Below, in pieces: positions 37,915 to 51,095 of a stretch of DNA of 64,000 bases. Every line of letters starts with the position of its first letter. Position 1 is the first letter of the stretch. This DNA is from Martelella alba. Lineage in GTDB: Bacteria > Pseudomonadota > Gammaproteobacteria > Enterobacterales > Enterobacteriaceae. The DNA lies in the NCBI RefSeq assembly GCF_005217455.1, contig NZ_SZPQ01000018.1, positions 1 to 64,000 on the forward strand, given 5' to 3'. The notes beneath the pieces were generated by a model. It had not been told where the DNA came from, did not search any database, and saw nothing but the letters and a program-made list of their open reading frames with translations. Made by a program: the position numbers and the translations under genes.

Positions 37915-39843
37915 ATGCCAGTAATTACCTTGCCCGACGGAAGTCAGCGTCCTTACGGGCACCCCGTATCCCCTCTCGACGTCGCCCGCGATATCGGCCC
38001 GGGCCTGGCCAAGGCCTGCATTGCCGGACGAGTCAACGGCGAACTGGTGGATGCCGTCGATATGATTACCGAGGATGCGCAACTTGCCATTATCACCGCC
38101 AAGGATGAAGCCGGACTGGAGATCATCCGCCATTCCTGCGCGCACTTGCTGGGGCATGCCATCAAACAGCTTTGGCCCGATACCAAAATGGCGATCGGTC
38201 CGGTAATCGATAAAGGTTTTTACTACGACGTCGATTTGGATCGCACCCTGACGCAGGAAGATATCGATCTGCTGGAAAAGCGGATGCATGAGCTGGCCGA
38301 ACAAGACTACGACGTTATTAAAGAAAAAGTCAGTTGGCAGCAAGCGCGGGAGGTCTTTGTCGCCCGTGGCGAAACCTACAAGGTGGCGATCCTCGACGAA
38401 AATATCAGCCATGACGATCGTCCGGGACTGTATCATCACCAGGAATATATCGACATGTGCCGCGGCCCGCATGTGCCGAATATGCGTTTTTGCCATTTCT
38501 TCAAATTACAGAAGATTTCCGGCGCTTACTGGCGTGGCGACAGCAAAAACAAGATGCTGCAGCGTATTTACGGCACGGCCTGGGGAGACAAAAAGCAGCT
38601 CGCCACCTACCTCCAGCACCTGGAGGAGGCCGCCAAGCGCGATCACCGCAAGATTGGTAAGCAACTCGATCTTTACCACATGCAGGAAGAGGCGCCTGGC
38701 ATGGTATTCTGGCACAATGACGGCTGGATCGTGTTTCGCGAGCTGGAAGCCTTTGTGCGGATGAAACTTAAAGAGTACCAGTATCAGGAAGTCAAAGGCC
38801 CCTTCATGATGGACCGGGTGCTCTGGGAAAGGACCGGTCACTGGGAAAACTATGCCGAACACATGTTTACCACCTCGTCGGAAAATCGCGAATATTGCAT
38901 CAAACCGATGAACTGTCCCGGACACGTGCAAATTTTCAACCAAGGCCTGAAATCCTACCGGGATTTGCCGTTGCGCATGGCCGAGTTCGGCAGTTGCCAT
39001 CGCAATGAGCCCTCAGGTTCGCTGCATGGACTGATGCGGGTGCGGGGGTTCACCCAGGACGACGCGCATATTTTTTGTACCGAGGACCAGGTGCGCGATG
39101 AGGTCAACAATTGCATCAAAATGGTGTATGATATATACAGCACGTTTGGTTTTGAAAAAATCCTGGTCAAACTGTCCACTCGTCCGGAAAAACGTATCGG
39201 CAGCAATGAAATATGGGATCGGGCGGAGCAGGACCTGGCTGCGGCATTGACGGAAAACGGCATTGCCTTTGAATTCCAGCCGGGTGAAGGGGCGTTTTAT
39301 GGTCCTAAAATCGAATTTACCTTGCTGGATTGCCTGGATCGTGCTTGGCAATGTGGTACGGTGCAATTGGACTTTTCATTGCCCGGTCGTTTAAATGCTT
39401 CTTATATCGGTGAAAATAATGAGCGTTTGGTGCCGGTGATGATCCATCGTGCCATCCTAGGTTCCATGGAACGTTTTATCGGCATCCTGACCGAGGAATA
39501 CGCGGGTTTCTACCCCACATGGCTGGCTCCTACCCAGGTTGTGGTGATGAATATCACCGATAACCAGTCAGATTACGTCGCAAAAGTGACGGAAAAATTA
39601 TCCGCTGCCGGAATTCGCGTAAAAGCGGACTTGAGAAATGAGAAAATAGGCTTTAAAATCCGCGAGCATACTTTACGTCGGGTGCCTTATATGCTGGTCT
39701 GCGGTGATAAAGAAATGGAAGCGGACCAAGTTGCCGTGCGCACGCGTCGCGGTAAAGATCTGGGCAGTATCGGCGTAAGCGAGATTATCGAGAAGCTGCG
39801 GCAAGAGATTCGCAGCCGAAATCTTCATCAACTGGAGGAATAA
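37915..39843 (+). CDS. thrS: Threonyl-tRNA synthetase
   Basis: ThrS charges tRNA-Thr with threonine. It is a class II synthetase of 642 residues, as in E. coli. The N-terminal TGS domain ([15 protein letters not shown]) is followed by an editing domain with the HxxxH motif [10 protein letters not shown] and a second part [13 protein letters not shown]. The catalytic core has [10 protein letters not shown] (zinc Cys) and [15 protein letters not shown], and the anticodon-binding domain is at the C-terminus. The leader carries the anticodon-mimic operator. It starts the thrS-infC-rpmI-rplT-pheMST-ihfA cluster. Confidence 0.98.
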   Translation: MPVITLPDGSQRPYGHPVSPLDVARDIGPGLAKACIAGRVNGELVDAVDMITEDAQLAIITAKDEAGLEIIRHSCAHLLGHAIKQLWPDTKMAIGPVIDKGFYYDVDLDRTLTQEDIDLLEKRMHELAEQDYDVIKEKVSWQQAREVFVARGETYKVAILDENISHDDRPGLYHHQEYIDMCRGPHVPNMRFCHFFKLQKISGAYWRGDSKNKMLQRIYGTAWGDKKQLATYLQHLEEAAKRDHRKIGKQLDLYHMQEEAPGMVFWHNDGWIVFRELEAFVRMKLKEYQYQEVKGPFMMDRVLWERTGHWENYAEHMFTTSSENREYCIKPMNCPGHVQIFNQGLKSYRDLPLRMAEFGSCHRNEPSGSLHGLMRVRGFTQDDAHIFCTEDQVRDEVNNCIKMVYDIYSTFGFEKILVKLSTRPEKRIGSNEIWDRAEQDLAAALTENGIAFEFQPGEGAFYGPKIEFTLLDCLDRAWQCGTVQLDFSLPGRLNASYIGENNERLVPVMIHRAILGSMERFIGILTEEYAGFYPTWLAPTQVVVMNITDNQSDYVAKVTEKLSAAGIRVKADLRNEKIGFKIREHTLRRVPYMLVCGDKEMEADQVAVRTRRGKDLGSIGVSEIIEKLRQEIRSRNLHQLEE

Positions 39844-40689
<846 letters not shown>

Positions 40690-40716
40690 TTGTCACTTCA
40701 CCGGTTTACAGAATAA

Positions 40717-41088
<372 letters not shown>

Positions 41089-41096
41089 ACTATTTG

Positions 41097-41124
41097 AAAG
41101 AGGGAGCGGGTCTCCCTCTTTTCT
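41097..41124 (+). terminator. rplT terminator
   Basis: AAAGAGGGAG (41097-41106) pairs with CTCCCTCTTT (41112-41121), loop CGGGT, followed by TTC. The strong stem lies 9 bp after the rplT stop codon. In E. coli a partial terminator at this place lets some transcripts continue into pheMST. Confidence 0.8.
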
Positions 41125-41199
41125 TATTAAGGGTTTATCTTTACACTAGCCGAAAACAACGCCATGTGCCGGCAGGACGACAAACAAGGTAATGCAAGC

Positions 41200-41244
41200 A
41201 TGAATGCTGCTATTTTCCGTTTCTTTTTTTACTTTAGCACCTGA
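41200..41244 (+). CDS. pheM: PheM leader peptide of the pheST operon
   Basis: The 14-residue frame ATG 41200 to TGA 41244 encodes [14 protein letters not shown], identical to the E. coli PheM peptide as I remember it, with five phenylalanine codons. Ribosome stalling on these when charged tRNA-Phe is scarce prevents the following attenuator from forming and raises pheST transcription. AAGG lies upstream. Confidence 0.93.
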
Positions 41245-41265
41245 AGCATGGGGGCTTGCGCGTAA

Positions 41266-42393
<1,128 letters not shown>

Positions 42394-42407
42394 AGGCGGG
42401 ATAACAC

Positions 42408-44795
42408 ATGAAGTTCAGTGAACGTTGGCTGCGTGAATGGGTGAATCCCGCTATTGATAGCGACGCGCTGGCCGAGCAGATCACCATGGCCGGTTTGGAA
42501 GTGGACGGCATGGACGCGGTGGCCGGTGTGTTCAGCGGCGTGGTGGTTGGTCAGGTCATCGCCTGCCGGCAGCATCCCAATGCCGATAAACTGCGGGTGA
42601 CCCAAGTCGACATCGGCGGCGAAACGCCGCTGGATATTGTGTGTGGCGCGCCCAATTGTCGCGAGGGATTGCGGGTGGCGGTGGCGACCATCGGCGCCGT
42701 TTTGCCGGGGAACATAAAAATCAAGGCGGCCAAACTGCGGGGCGAACCTTCGCAGGGGATGCTATGCTCGTTTCGTGAGCTGGGCATGTCCGAGGATCAT
42801 TCCGGTATCATTGAATTGCCCGCCGATGCGCCCATGGGCGCCGATATTCGCGATTATCTCGAACTCGACGATCACACCATTGACATCAGCGTCACGCCTA
42901 ACCGGGCCGACTGCCTGGGGCTCCTGGGCATCGCCCGCGATGTCGCGGCCGTCAACCGCCTGCCGCTCAATGCTCCGCTTATCGAACCGGTGCGGGCCGT
43001 AATTGATGATACCGTCGCTATCCGCGTCGATGCGCCCGAGGCGTGCCCGCGATATCTCGGCCGGGTGGTCAAGGATTTGGATGTGACGGCGGCGACGCCG
43101 TTATGGATGAAAGAAAAATTGCGCCGTTGCGGCATTCGTTCGGTGGATGTGGTGGTGGATGTCACCAATTACGTTCTGCTTGAACTGGGGCAACCCATGC
43201 ATGCCTTCGATTTGAGCCGTATCGACGGAGGCATTGTGGTCCGCCTGGCGCGCGAGGGCGAAGTATTGACGCTACTGGACGGCAGCGAAGCGACGTTGTC
43301 CCCGGATACCCTGGTGATAGCCGATCATGCCAAGGCACTGGCGATTGCTGGCATATTCGGCGGCAAATATTCCGGTATTGGCGACAAAACCCGCGACGTG
43401 GTGCTGGAATGCGCCTATTTTAATCCGCTGGCCATTACCGGTCGCGCGCGCCGTTACGGCTTGCACACTGATGCATCGCACCGATACGAGCGCGGCGTTG
43501 ACCCGGCGCTGCAATACCGCGCCATGGAGCGGGCCACCGCGTTACTCATCGGTCTTTGCGGCGGTCGGCCCGGACCGGTGGTTGATGTCACCGCGAGAGA
43601 GGCATTGCCGACCCGCGCGACGATGACGCTAAGACGTGAAAAGCTCGATCGCCTGATAGGTTATCCGGTGCCGGATGCGGATGTGACCGATATCCTGACC
43701 CGGCTGGGATGCGATGTGACCGTCGGCGCCGGCAGTTGGCAAGCGGTGGCGCCCACTTGGCGTTTTGACATGGCGCTGGAGGAAGATCTGGTGGAGGAGG
43801 TGGCGCGGCTTTACGGTTACAACGCCATACCCAATGCGCCGATTCGCGCCGATTTGCGGATGACTCGCCATCGGGAAGCCGCACTTCCCCTAAACCGGGT
43901 CAAGACCCTGTTGGTGGACTACGGCTATCAGGAAGCCATCACCTACAGTTTCGTTGATCCGAATGTACAATGTTTACTGCATCCCGACCAGGCGCCGTTG
44001 ATGCTGCCCAGTCCCATTTCCGCCGAGATGTCCGCCATGCGGTTATCATTATGGACGGGTTTATTGACGGCGGTGGTTTATAATCAGAATCGTCAGCAGA
44101 ACCGTATTCGGCTTTTTGAAAGCGGATTGCGCTTTGTTCCTGATAATGCAGCGGACCTGGGAATTAGACAGGATCTTATGCTGGCCGGCGTGATCACCGG
44201 GCCGCGTTATGACGAACATTGGGATTTGCCGCGCCAGTCGGTGGATTTCTTCGATCTGAAAGGCGATCTTGAGGCAATACTTGAACTTACCGGCAAACTT
44301 GCCGATATTGAGTTTCGAAGTGAGAGTAATCCGGCTTTACACCCAGGGCAGAGTGCGGCATTGTATCTGAACGGGGAACGTATTGGATTTATTGGCGTTA
44401 TACATCCGGAATTGGAAGTCAAACTGGATTTAAATGGCCGAACCGTCGTCTTTGAACTACTCTGGGATAAGATTTCAGAGCGTAAAGTGCCTGAAGCTTT
44501 TGACATTTCTCGCTTCCCGGCGAACCGCCGCGATATCGCCGTCGTGGTCGCCGAAAATGTCCCGGCAGCAGATATTATTGCAGAGTGCAAGAAAGTTGGC
44601 GCAAATCAGGTAGTTGGCGTAAACTTGTTTGATGTGTACCGGGGGAAGGGCGTAGCGGAAGGTTTCAAGAGTCTGGCTATCAGCCTAATATTACAGGATA
44701 CCGCTTGTACACTGGAAGAAGAGGCTATTGCTTCCACCGTTGATCGATGTGTGGCGGCATTAAAACAGCGATTCCAAGCATCCTTGAGGGATTGA
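42408..44795 (+). CDS. pheT: Phenylalanyl-tRNA synthetase beta subunit
   Basis: 795 residues, exactly the E. coli length. The tRNA-binding EMAP-II-like domain is at about 40-150 ([22 protein letters not shown]), the B3/B4 editing domain in the middle removes Tyr-tRNA-Phe, and B5 follows. A degenerate synthetase core comes next, with an anticodon-binding FDX domain at the C-terminus ([16 protein letters not shown]). The GCGGG before ATG 42408 is weak, so translation may be coupled to pheS. ihfA follows after 4 bp. Confidence 0.97.
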   Translation: MKFSERWLREWVNPAIDSDALAEQITMAGLEVDGMDAVAGVFSGVVVGQVIACRQHPNADKLRVTQVDIGGETPLDIVCGAPNCREGLRVAVATIGAVLPGNIKIKAAKLRGEPSQGMLCSFRELGMSEDHSGIIELPADAPMGADIRDYLELDDHTIDISVTPNRADCLGLLGIARDVAAVNRLPLNAPLIEPVRAVIDDTVAIRVDAPEACPRYLGRVVKDLDVTAATPLWMKEKLRRCGIRSVDVVVDVTNYVLLELGQPMHAFDLSRIDGGIVVRLAREGEVLTLLDGSEATLSPDTLVIADHAKALAIAGIFGGKYSGIGDKTRDVVLECAYFNPLAITGRARRYGLHTDASHRYERGVDPALQYRAMERATALLIGLCGGRPGPVVDVTAREALPTRATMTLRREKLDRLIGYPVPDADVTDILTRLGCDVTVGAGSWQAVAPTWRFDMALEEDLVEEVARLYGYNAIPNAPIRADLRMTRHREAALPLNRVKTLLVDYGYQEAITYSFVDPNVQCLLHPDQAPLMLPSPISAEMSAMRLSLWTGLLTAVVYNQNRQQNRIRLFESGLRFVPDNAADLGIRQDLMLAGVITGPRYDEHWDLPRQSVDFFDLKGDLEAILELTGKLADIEFRSESNPALHPGQSAALYLNGERIGFIGVIHPELEVKLDLNGRTVVFELLWDKISERKVPEAFDISRFPANRRDIAVVVAENVPAADIIAECKKVGANQVVGVNLFDVYRGKGVAEGFKSLAISLILQDTACTLEEEAIASTVDRCVAALKQRFQASLRD

Positions 44796-44799
44796 ACCT

Positions 44800-45096
44800 A
44801 TGGCGCTTACTAAAGCTGAAATGTCAGAATACCTGTTTGAAAAGCTCGGGCTGAGCAAACGGGATGCCAAAGAGATTGTGGAACTGTTTTTTGAGGAAGT
44901 CCGGCGCGCGCTGGAAAATGGCGAGCAGGTGAAATTATCGGGGTTCGGTAATTTCGATTTGCGCGACAAAAATCAACGGCCGGGTCGTAACCCCAAAACC
45001 GGAGAAGATATTCCCATTACCGCTCGTCGGGTTGTGACTTTCCGTCCGGGTCAGAAGCTAAAGAGCCGTGTGGAGAATGCCTCGCCTAAGGAGTGA
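44800..45096 (+). CDS. ihfA: Integration host factor alpha subunit
   Basis: A 98-residue HU-family nucleoid protein. Paired with IHF-beta, it bends DNA sharply at specific sites for recombination, replication and transcription. It has the family GFGNFDLR strand and the beta-arm with the intercalating proline in [12 protein letters not shown]. It starts 4 bp after pheT, and its promoters are inside pheT in E. coli. The sequence is almost identical to E. coli IhfA. Confidence 0.98.
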   Translation: MALTKAEMSEYLFEKLGLSKRDAKEIVELFFEEVRRALENGEQVKLSGFGNFDLRDKNQRPGRNPKTGEDIPITARRVVTFRPGQKLKSRVENASPKE

Positions 45097-45128
45097 GGCG
45101 GCATTGTCACGGCCATCTGTCGCAGGGA

Positions 45129-45151
45129 GGCGCCGGTTATCCACCGGCGCC
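45129..45151. terminator. G/C hairpin after ihfA
   Basis: GGCGCCGG (45129-45136) and CCGGCGCC (45144-45151) form a strong 8-bp stem with a 7-nt loop, 33 bp after the ihfA stop codon. There is no T tract, so it may slow polymerase or protect the mRNA 3' end. The remaining 45152-45387 hold no gene. Confidence 0.4.
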
Positions 45152-45387
45152 GCCATTGCTCTGAATGCTTGATTCTATCTGGCTTGCCGGCATTTTGGTT
45201 AAATTTCCGCCAGCCCCTCTCCGCTGCTTTTTTTGCGCATATCATTGTAAAGAAATTATCGGTATTTCGTTAGACTTCCGTAAACCGTATTTATCCGATA
45301 GGGGCGGCGACCTGCGGTTGCTATACCCAGTAATGTCTGGGCGCAGAGTGCCGCAAGACGGATAAAATGGCTCAACCGGGAACATGT

Positions 45388-46404
45388 ATGAACAAACAGA
45401 TCGGTGTGTTTATTGCGGCTGTACTGGCTTGCGGTGTGGCGACGGCGGATGATGTGCCGGTCGCTTATGTCGCTCCTGGCGTGCTGGTCCGTATCGGCGC
45501 ACAGGATCAGCGGGGTTATTTTTGGGATGGCGATGTCTGGCGCTCGCCGCAATGGTGGTACGATCATATCGATCGTCACATCGGCGAACGGAATGAGCGC
45601 GGTTGGTATTGGGATGGTTTTCAATGGCGTACCGAGCAGTGGTGGGACGAACATCAGGGAAATGATTTCGGCGAGCGCAATGAACAGGGCTGGTATTGGG
45701 ATGGGTATGAATGGCGTTCCCCCCAATGGTGGGCCGACCATCAGGATAATGATTTTGGCGAGCGCAACGAATTTGGCTGGTTCTGGAGCGGCTGGCAATG
45801 GTTGCCCTTTTTGCCGGAAGGCATGATGGATAATCGTGGCCGCTATTGGGATCACGGGCATTGGTCGCCACATCGTCCCCCCGATTACGACAGGGACTAC
45901 CCGCCTTATCATAGCGGCAGACGACCGCCATACCAACGTACCGGCGGCCGCCCCGCCATTGGCAATCCGCCTCCCGGCGCCGGCGGGCACCCTCCCGTCG
46001 GCAACCCGTTTCATGGCGGCGGTCCGGCGTCCAGTGGCGGCCAGCATTTAAGCACAGGCGGCAGCCCGTTCCATAATGGCGGCCAGCATGTCGGCGGCGG
46101 TCCGGCGCCCAGTGGCGGCCAGCATTTGAGCACCGGCGGCAGCCCGTTCCATAACGGCGGCCAGCATGACGGCGCCGGCGACCATCCGGCGGATAAGACG
46201 CCTTCCCATGAAAATCGCTCATATCCATCGGGCGGACAACAGGAACAACATGGCGTCGAACAGCATCATGACGTCGAACAGCATCATGGCGGCGAACAGC
46301 ATCATGGCGTCGAACAGCATCATGGCGGCGAACGGCCCTCCGGCGGCGAACAGCATCATGGCGGCGTCAGGTTGCCGCCGCCCGGCACGCATCCGCGACC
46401 GAAC
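45388..46404 (+). CDS. Secreted protein with W-D-G repeats and His-rich tail
   Basis: An unrecognised protein of 339 residues. A signal peptide (MNKQIGVFIAAVLACGVATA) is probably cleaved before DD; the Cys15 in VLAC makes a lipoprotein an alternative. Then come three exact-length 29-residue repeats at 42-70, 71-99 and 100-128, with key residues G-[YW]-[FY]-W-D-G, W-R, Q-W-W, H and G-E-R-N-E. A degenerate fourth copy follows. From about 160 it is Pro/Gly-rich and unstructured, with two 26-residue Gly/His copies (210-261). It ends in a run of E-Q-H-H-G units (about 288-325). Tandem histidines suggest binding of Zn, Ni, Co or Cu. It stands directly upstream of btuCED. The name of the repeat family is not known to me; it recalls YXWGXW-type repeats. 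The ATG at 45388 has GGGAA upstream. Confidence 0.75.
46015..46366 (+). repeat. Two tandem repeat arrays inside the His-rich gene
   Basis: A 78-bp unit is repeated twice in tandem (46015-46092 and 46093-46170) with few differences, mostly at third codon positions. Further on, an 18-bp unit encoding [VG]-E-Q-H-H-[GD] is repeated about five times (46255-46366). Such in-frame tandem arrays can change copy number by slippage, so the protein length may vary among strains. Confidence 0.8.
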
Positions 46405-46412
46405 TGATAATG

Positions 46413-46441
46413 ACTGGCGCGGCCGTTGTCGCCGCGCCAGT
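46413..46441 (+). terminator. Hairpin after the His-rich gene
   Basis: ACTGGCGCGGC (46413-46423) and GCCGCGCCAGT (46431-46441) form a perfect 11-bp stem, with a 7-nt loop, 8 bp after the stop codon. The T tract is weak (CTGTTGCTTC). It should separate this gene from btuC. Confidence 0.65.
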
Positions 46442-46510
46442 CTGTTGCTTCAAGAGCAATCCCGGTAGGATAGGGTTTCCCCAAACGCTTTTGTTGACGG
46501 AACAAGGACA

Positions 46511-47512
46511 ATGTCGGCAAGCAATCCACTTCTTAGCGAATTACAACGCCGGCAATGGCAACGAGACAGGACCAGGATGGCCTGGTTGTGCCTGTTTTTG
46601 CTTTTGGCTTTCATTATCAGTCTCTGCGCTGGAGATACCTGGTTTTGGCCGACCCGCTGGTTCAGCCAGGCCGCCGACATATTTGTCTGGCAATTACGGC
46701 TTCCCCGCGCACTGGCGGTGATGGCGGTCGGCGCGGCGCTGGCGCAGGCGGGCGCGGCGATGCAAAACATCTTCGAAAACCCCCTGGCCGAACCCGGTTT
46801 GCTCGGCATATCCAACGGCGCGGGCGTGGCACTGACGCTGGCGGTGGTGGTCGGCGGCGATGGGTTGCCGATATGGGGCCTGGGATTATGCGCCGTGGGC
46901 GGCGCCCTGGTAGTTACGGCCATCCTGCTGGTATTCGCCCGGCGTAATACGTCCAATGCCCGTTTGTTGCTGGTGGGGGTGGCGCTGGGTATTTTGTGTA
47001 GCGCTATCATGACCTGGGCGGTGTATTTCAGCACCAGCCTGGATTTGCGGCAGTTAATCTATTGGATGATGGGCGGATTCGGCGGTGTGGACTGGCGCGA
47101 CGATTGGCTGATGATTTCCCTGGCGCCGGCGATCGTTTGGCTTTCCCTGCAAGGGCGCAGCATGAATTTACTGGCGTTGGGGGAACTGCCGGCCCGGCAA
47201 TTGGGGGTGTCGGTCTTTATCCGGCGCAACCTGTTTGTGCTGGTGTTTGGCTGGCTGGTGGGGATCAGTGTGGCGCTGGCGGGTGTTATCGGTTTTATCG
47301 GTCTGGTGGTTCCCCATATCCTGCGACTGACGGGATTGACCGACCATCGCCGTTTGCTGCCGGGCTCTGCCCTGGCCGGCGCGGGCGTGTTGTTGTTGGC
47401 GGACGCCATAGCCCGCACCACCTTGAACGCGGCTGAATTGCCCATCGGCGTCGTAACCGCAACCCTGGGTTCGCCAATATTTATCTGGCTATTAATCAAG
47501 ATAAAAGGCTAA
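46511..47512 (+). CDS. btuC: Vitamin B12 ABC transporter permease BtuC
   Basis: The inner-membrane permease of the BtuCDF cobalamin importer, 333 residues, about ten transmembrane helices of the FecCD fold. Recognisable segments are [41 protein letters not shown] ([15 protein letters not shown]), the coupling EAA-like region [15 protein letters not shown] and the C-terminal [15 protein letters not shown]. It is followed by btuE and btuD in the same direction, as in E. coli. The periplasmic binder BtuF is not in the window. Confidence 0.96.
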   Translation: MSASNPLLSELQRRQWQRDRTRMAWLCLFLLLAFIISLCAGDTWFWPTRWFSQAADIFVWQLRLPRALAVMAVGAALAQAGAAMQNIFENPLAEPGLLGISNGAGVALTLAVVVGGDGLPIWGLGLCAVGGALVVTAILLVFARRNTSNARLLLVGVALGILCSAIMTWAVYFSTSLDLRQLIYWMMGGFGGVDWRDDWLMISLAPAIVWLSLQGRSMNLLALGELPARQLGVSVFIRRNLFVLVFGWLVGISVALAGVIGFIGLVVPHILRLTGLTDHRRLLPGSALAGAGVLLLADAIARTTLNAAELPIGVVTATLGSPIFIWLLIKIKG

Positions 47513-47589
47513 GCTTGTGGCTCAGAGCCTATCCCGTTAGGGCCTGTTTGTTAATCCGCTTGACGCAGCGACACCTGGAGGGCGCTCAA

Positions 47590-48141
47590 ATGAATGACAA
47601 CTTGTATTCCTTGCCATTGAAGACCATTACCGGTGAAACCATTACGTTGGAGAATTTCAAGGGCTCGGTATTGCTTATCGTGAACGTCGCCTCGAAATGC
47701 GGTCTGACCGACCAATATGAGGCGCTGGAAAGCCTGTACCGGGAAAAACACGCCCAGGGATTCGAAGTGCTGGGATTCCCTTCCAATGAATTCGCCGGAC
47801 AGGAACCCGGCAGCAACGAAGACATCCTGGCGTTTTGCCGCGGGACCTTCGGCGTTGAATTTCCCATGTTCAGTAAAATAGAGGTGAATGGCGACCAGCG
47901 CCATCCGTTGTACCAGGCGTTGATCGCCGCGCAACCCGAAGCCGTCATCCCCCAGGGCAGCGGTTTCTACGAGCGTCTGGCCAGTAAAGGCCGGGCGCCC
48001 AAGCACCCGCACGATATCCTATGGAATTTTGAAAAGTTCCTGGTTGGACGGGATGGTCGGGTGGTACAGCGTTTCGCGCCGGATATGCGGCCGGATGACC
48101 CGATTATTGTTAACGCCATCAGCGTGGCCTTGGCGGAATAA
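47590..48141 (+). CDS. btuE: Glutathione/thioredoxin peroxidase BtuE
   Basis: A 183-residue cytosolic peroxidase of the glutathione peroxidase family that reduces hydrogen and alkyl peroxides. It is not required for B12 transport despite its location. The peroxidatic residue is Cys37 (SKCGLT) rather than selenocysteine, with Gln in FAGQEPGSN and Trp in DILWNFEKF completing the site. The ATG at 47590 has GGAGGG 7 nt upstream; the open frame to 47515 is not coding. Confidence 0.95.
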   Translation: MNDNLYSLPLKTITGETITLENFKGSVLLIVNVASKCGLTDQYEALESLYREKHAQGFEVLGFPSNEFAGQEPGSNEDILAFCRGTFGVEFPMFSKIEVNGDQRHPLYQALIAAQPEAVIPQGSGFYERLASKGRAPKHPHDILWNFEKFLVGRDGRVVQRFAPDMRPDDPIIVNAISVALAE

Positions 48142-48192
48142 GCCACGTCATGCGGTCGGCGGGGGCCGGCTGATGAACGCCGGGGTAAAACG

Positions 48193-48987
48193 ATGAGCCA
48201 TGATCGGTTGGTGGAATTGCGAAATGTCGCGGTGCCGCGCCGTTTATTGCCGCTGACCGCCGATATCGTCGCCGGCCGGCTTATCCATCTTGTCGGGCCC
48301 AACGGGGCCGGCAAGAGTACGCTGTTGGCCGCGGTTGCGGGATTACAGGCGGCAGAAGGGGACATCCTGTTCAAAGGACGGCTCCTTGGGCAATGGCGCG
48401 GCGAGGCGCTGGCGGCCCACCGCGCCTATCTTGCGCAACAGGCCCTGCCGCCGGGGATCATGCCGGTGTTCCAGTATATGGCGCTGCACCAACCGACCGG
48501 CGTTGACGGGGCGGCCATTGATCGCGCCATGAACTATCTGACCGATGCCTTATCGCTGTCTGACAAACTGCATCGTCCGCTGAACCGGCTATCCGGCGGT
48601 GAATGGCAGCGCGTCCGTCTGGCGGCGTCGCTTTTGCAGGTCTGGCCGGCCATTAATCCCCAAGCGGTTATGCTGCTGTTGGATGAGCCCGCCGCCAGTC
48701 TGGATATCGCCCAGCGTGTCGCGCTGGACGCGCTGCTGGCCGAGGTGATCGCCGCCGGACTGGCGGTGATGGTTTGCGGCCATGACCTTAACCATACCTT
48801 ACGGCACGCCGACGACGTCTGGTTGCTGTCCGCCGGTCGGCTTGCGGCGGCGGGATCCGCCCGGCGTGTGATGCAGCCGGCGCTGTTATCGGCGGTTTTC
48901 GGTGTGGATTTCGCTTGGACGTCGGCAGGGGATACGCCTTGGCTAACGGCGTCCGGCACCATGACAATGGCCGCTAACGCGGTGTGA
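48193..48987 (+). CDS. btuD: Vitamin B12 ABC transporter ATPase BtuD
   Basis: The ATP-binding subunit that powers BtuC, 264 residues. It has Walker A GPNGAGKST, signature LSGGEWQRVRLA, Walker B MLLLDEPAASLD and switch His in GHDLNHTLRHAD. The usual ATPase domain is complete; the C-terminus is about 15 residues longer than in E. coli. It follows btuE and precedes nlpC by 45 bp. Confidence 0.95.
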   Translation: MSHDRLVELRNVAVPRRLLPLTADIVAGRLIHLVGPNGAGKSTLLAAVAGLQAAEGDILFKGRLLGQWRGEALAAHRAYLAQQALPPGIMPVFQYMALHQPTGVDGAAIDRAMNYLTDALSLSDKLHRPLNRLSGGEWQRVRLAASLLQVWPAINPQAVMLLLDEPAASLDIAQRVALDALLAEVIAAGLAVMVCGHDLNHTLRHADDVWLLSAGRLAAAGSARRVMQPALLSAVFGVDFAWTSAGDTPWLTASGTMTMAANAV

Positions 48988-49032
48988 ATAACCGGCAGTC
49001 CGATAGGGACGGCTTTCCCCGAAGAGTCAAAG

Positions 49033-49500
49033 ATGAAACGGATATCCTGGTGGTTAATTGTGCTGAGTCTGTTACTGACCGGATGCAGCCATCATGCCCC
49101 GCCGCCCGATCCCCGGCTGGCCGATTCCATCCAGGTGGTAGCCCAGCTTAACGACCAACTGCGGCAATGGTACGGCGTGCCATACCGCTATGGCGGCCTT
49201 GACCGCAGGGGCGTGGACTGTTCGGGATTTGTCTACCGCACCTTCCGGGATCGGTTCAATATTCTGCTGCCCCGGACCACCGAGGCGCAAACCGGGGTCG
49301 GTAGCCGGGTCTCTCGCGGCGACTTGCTGCCGGGGGATTTGGTGTTCTTCAAAACCGGTAGCGGCGACAATGGGTTGCATGTGGGCATTTATGATACCGG
49401 CGATAAGTTTATCCATGCCTCCACCCGTCAGGGCGTCGTTCGTTCCTCGCTGAACAATGTCTACTGGAGCAAAACCTACTGGCAGGCGCGGCGTATCTAA
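49033..49500 (+). CDS. nlpC: NlpC/P60-family lipoprotein peptidase
   Basis: A 155-residue lipoprotein (lipobox LLTGC, Cys18) with a C40 cysteine-peptidase domain that cuts peptidoglycan stem peptides. The catalytic triad is visible: Cys63 (VDCSGFV), His116 (GLHVGIY) and His128 (FIHAST). It lies downstream of btuD as in E. coli. E. coli ydiV, which follows nlpC, is missing here. AGAGTCAAAG lies before the ATG as a weak ribosome-binding site. Confidence 0.94.
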   Translation: MKRISWWLIVLSLLLTGCSHHAPPPDPRLADSIQVVAQLNDQLRQWYGVPYRYGGLDRRGVDCSGFVYRTFRDRFNILLPRTTEAQTGVGSRVSRGDLLPGDLVFFKTGSGDNGLHVGIYDTGDKFIHASTRQGVVRSSLNNVYWSKTYWQARRI

Positions 49501-49598
49501 GATGATTTCGGCAGGTTGCGCCGGCCGCCTTTCGCTGAAATAGGCCGACAGTTCTTTTGTCCTATCCCCCAACCGCTACACTGTATCTAGGAGGCGCC

Positions 49599-51050
49599 AT
49601 GGCTGACAGACCGCAATTCGACAACAGTTATTACCGACGCTTGCCTGGTTTTTTTACCGCGCTGGACCCCACGCCGCTGCGCGGCGCGCGTCTCTTGTAC
49701 CACAACGCGGATCTGGCCCGGCAACTGGGCCTGGATGACGGCCTATTCTCGGCCCGAAACCATGCCGTCTGGGGCGGAGAAACCCTGTTGCCCGGGATGC
49801 AGCCGCTGGCCCAGGTCTATAGCGGCCATCAATTCGGCGTTTGGGCCGGCCAATTGGGCGATGGCCGGGGTATTTTGCTTGGCGAACAGCGGCTGGCGGA
49901 CGGCCGCGCAGTGGACTGGCATCTCAAAGGCGCCGGGTTGACGCCTTATTCGCGTATGGGCGATGGCAGGGCGGTTCTGCGCTCGGTGATCCGCGAATTC
50001 CTGGCTTCCGAAGCCCTGCATCATCTCGGCCTGTTCACTACCCGCGCGCTGACCGTCGTCGCCAGCGACGAACCGGTTTGGCGGGAACACGTCGAAACCG
50101 GGGCCATGATGCTGCGAATTGCGGAAAGCCATGTGCGTTTTGGACATTTCGAGCATTTCTATTATCGCCGCGAACCGGAAAAGGTCCGGCAACTGGCGGA
50201 ATATGTCATTGAACGCCATTGGCCGTCGCTGGCGTCCCACCCGGAACGTTATCGCCTATGGCTGACGGAGGTGGTGGAGCGCACCGCGCGGCTTATCGCC
50301 CGCTGGCAGGCGGTGGGTTTCGCCCATGGCGTGATGAATACCGATAACATGTCCATTCTCGGGATGACCATCGATTACGGCCCCTATGGTTTTATGGATG
50401 GCTATCAACCGGGTTTCATTTGCAATCACTCAGACTATCGCGGCCGCTATGCCTTTGAGAATCAGCCGGCGGTGGCGCTGTGGAATCTGCACCGTTTGGC
50501 CCAGTCCCTCAGCGATTTGATGCCGACCCATGCCCTTGAACAGGCGTTGACGCGCTATGAGCCGGCGCTGATGGCGGCCTATGGCGAAGAGATGCGCGCC
50601 AAACTGGGATTCGCCACGCGCGACAAGCAAGACAATAGTATTCTCACCGGTTTGCTGCGACTGATGGCCGCGGAAGGCGCTGATTACACCCGGACCTTTC
50701 GGTTGCTCGGCGAAACGGAAACCCACAGCGCCGCAACGCCATTGCGCGATGAAATCCGGGATCTGGCCGGATTCGACCAGTGGTTTGCGGTGTATCGTCA
50801 ACGATTGCGGCAGGAAGACATGGACGACGCCGGACGACGGCGTGATATGCGGGCGAAAAACCCCCGTATCGTGTTGCGTAATCATTTGGCGCAACAGGCC
50901 ATTGCCGGCGCCGAACAAAATGATGTGACCCTGCTCGACCGGCTACATCAGGCGTTGCGCCATCCTTATGACGACAATCCGGCGTTGGAGGATTTGGCGG
51001 CCGCGCCCCCCGCCGGCAGCGATCCGGTCTGCGTGTCGTGTTCCAGCTAA
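49599..51050 (+). CDS. selO: Protein adenylyltransferase SelO (AMPylating pseudokinase)
   Basis: SelO (YdiU) transfers AMP to Ser, Thr or Tyr of proteins involved in redox balance. The fold is kinase-like with ATP bound in reverse. It has 483 residues (E. coli 478). The nucleotide lysine is in [19 protein letters not shown], the metal-binding segment is [18 protein letters not shown], and the conserved C-terminal Cys481 (VSCSS) stands where animal SelO has selenocysteine. ATG 49599 with AGGAGG 5 nt upstream is chosen over the ATG at 49557. E. coli ydiE (hemP), between selO and aroH, is absent. Confidence 0.94.
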   Translation: MADRPQFDNSYYRRLPGFFTALDPTPLRGARLLYHNADLARQLGLDDGLFSARNHAVWGGETLLPGMQPLAQVYSGHQFGVWAGQLGDGRGILLGEQRLADGRAVDWHLKGAGLTPYSRMGDGRAVLRSVIREFLASEALHHLGLFTTRALTVVASDEPVWREHVETGAMMLRIAESHVRFGHFEHFYYRREPEKVRQLAEYVIERHWPSLASHPERYRLWLTEVVERTARLIARWQAVGFAHGVMNTDNMSILGMTIDYGPYGFMDGYQPGFICNHSDYRGRYAFENQPAVALWNLHRLAQSLSDLMPTHALEQALTRYEPALMAAYGEEMRAKLGFATRDKQDNSILTGLLRLMAAEGADYTRTFRLLGETETHSAATPLRDEIRDLAGFDQWFAVYRQRLRQEDMDDAGRRRDMRAKNPRIVLRNHLAQQAIAGAEQNDVTLLDRLHQALRHPYDDNPALEDLAAAPPAGSDPVCVSCSS

Positions 51051-51095
51051 GCCGCGCCCCTGTGCAGGACGGAACGGGGCGCGGAGCGTCGTGGA

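Noticed and set aside
45165..45365. 66-codon frame after ihfA
   Set aside because: No ribosome-binding site or family similarity; it lies in the spacer before the W-D-G repeat gene.
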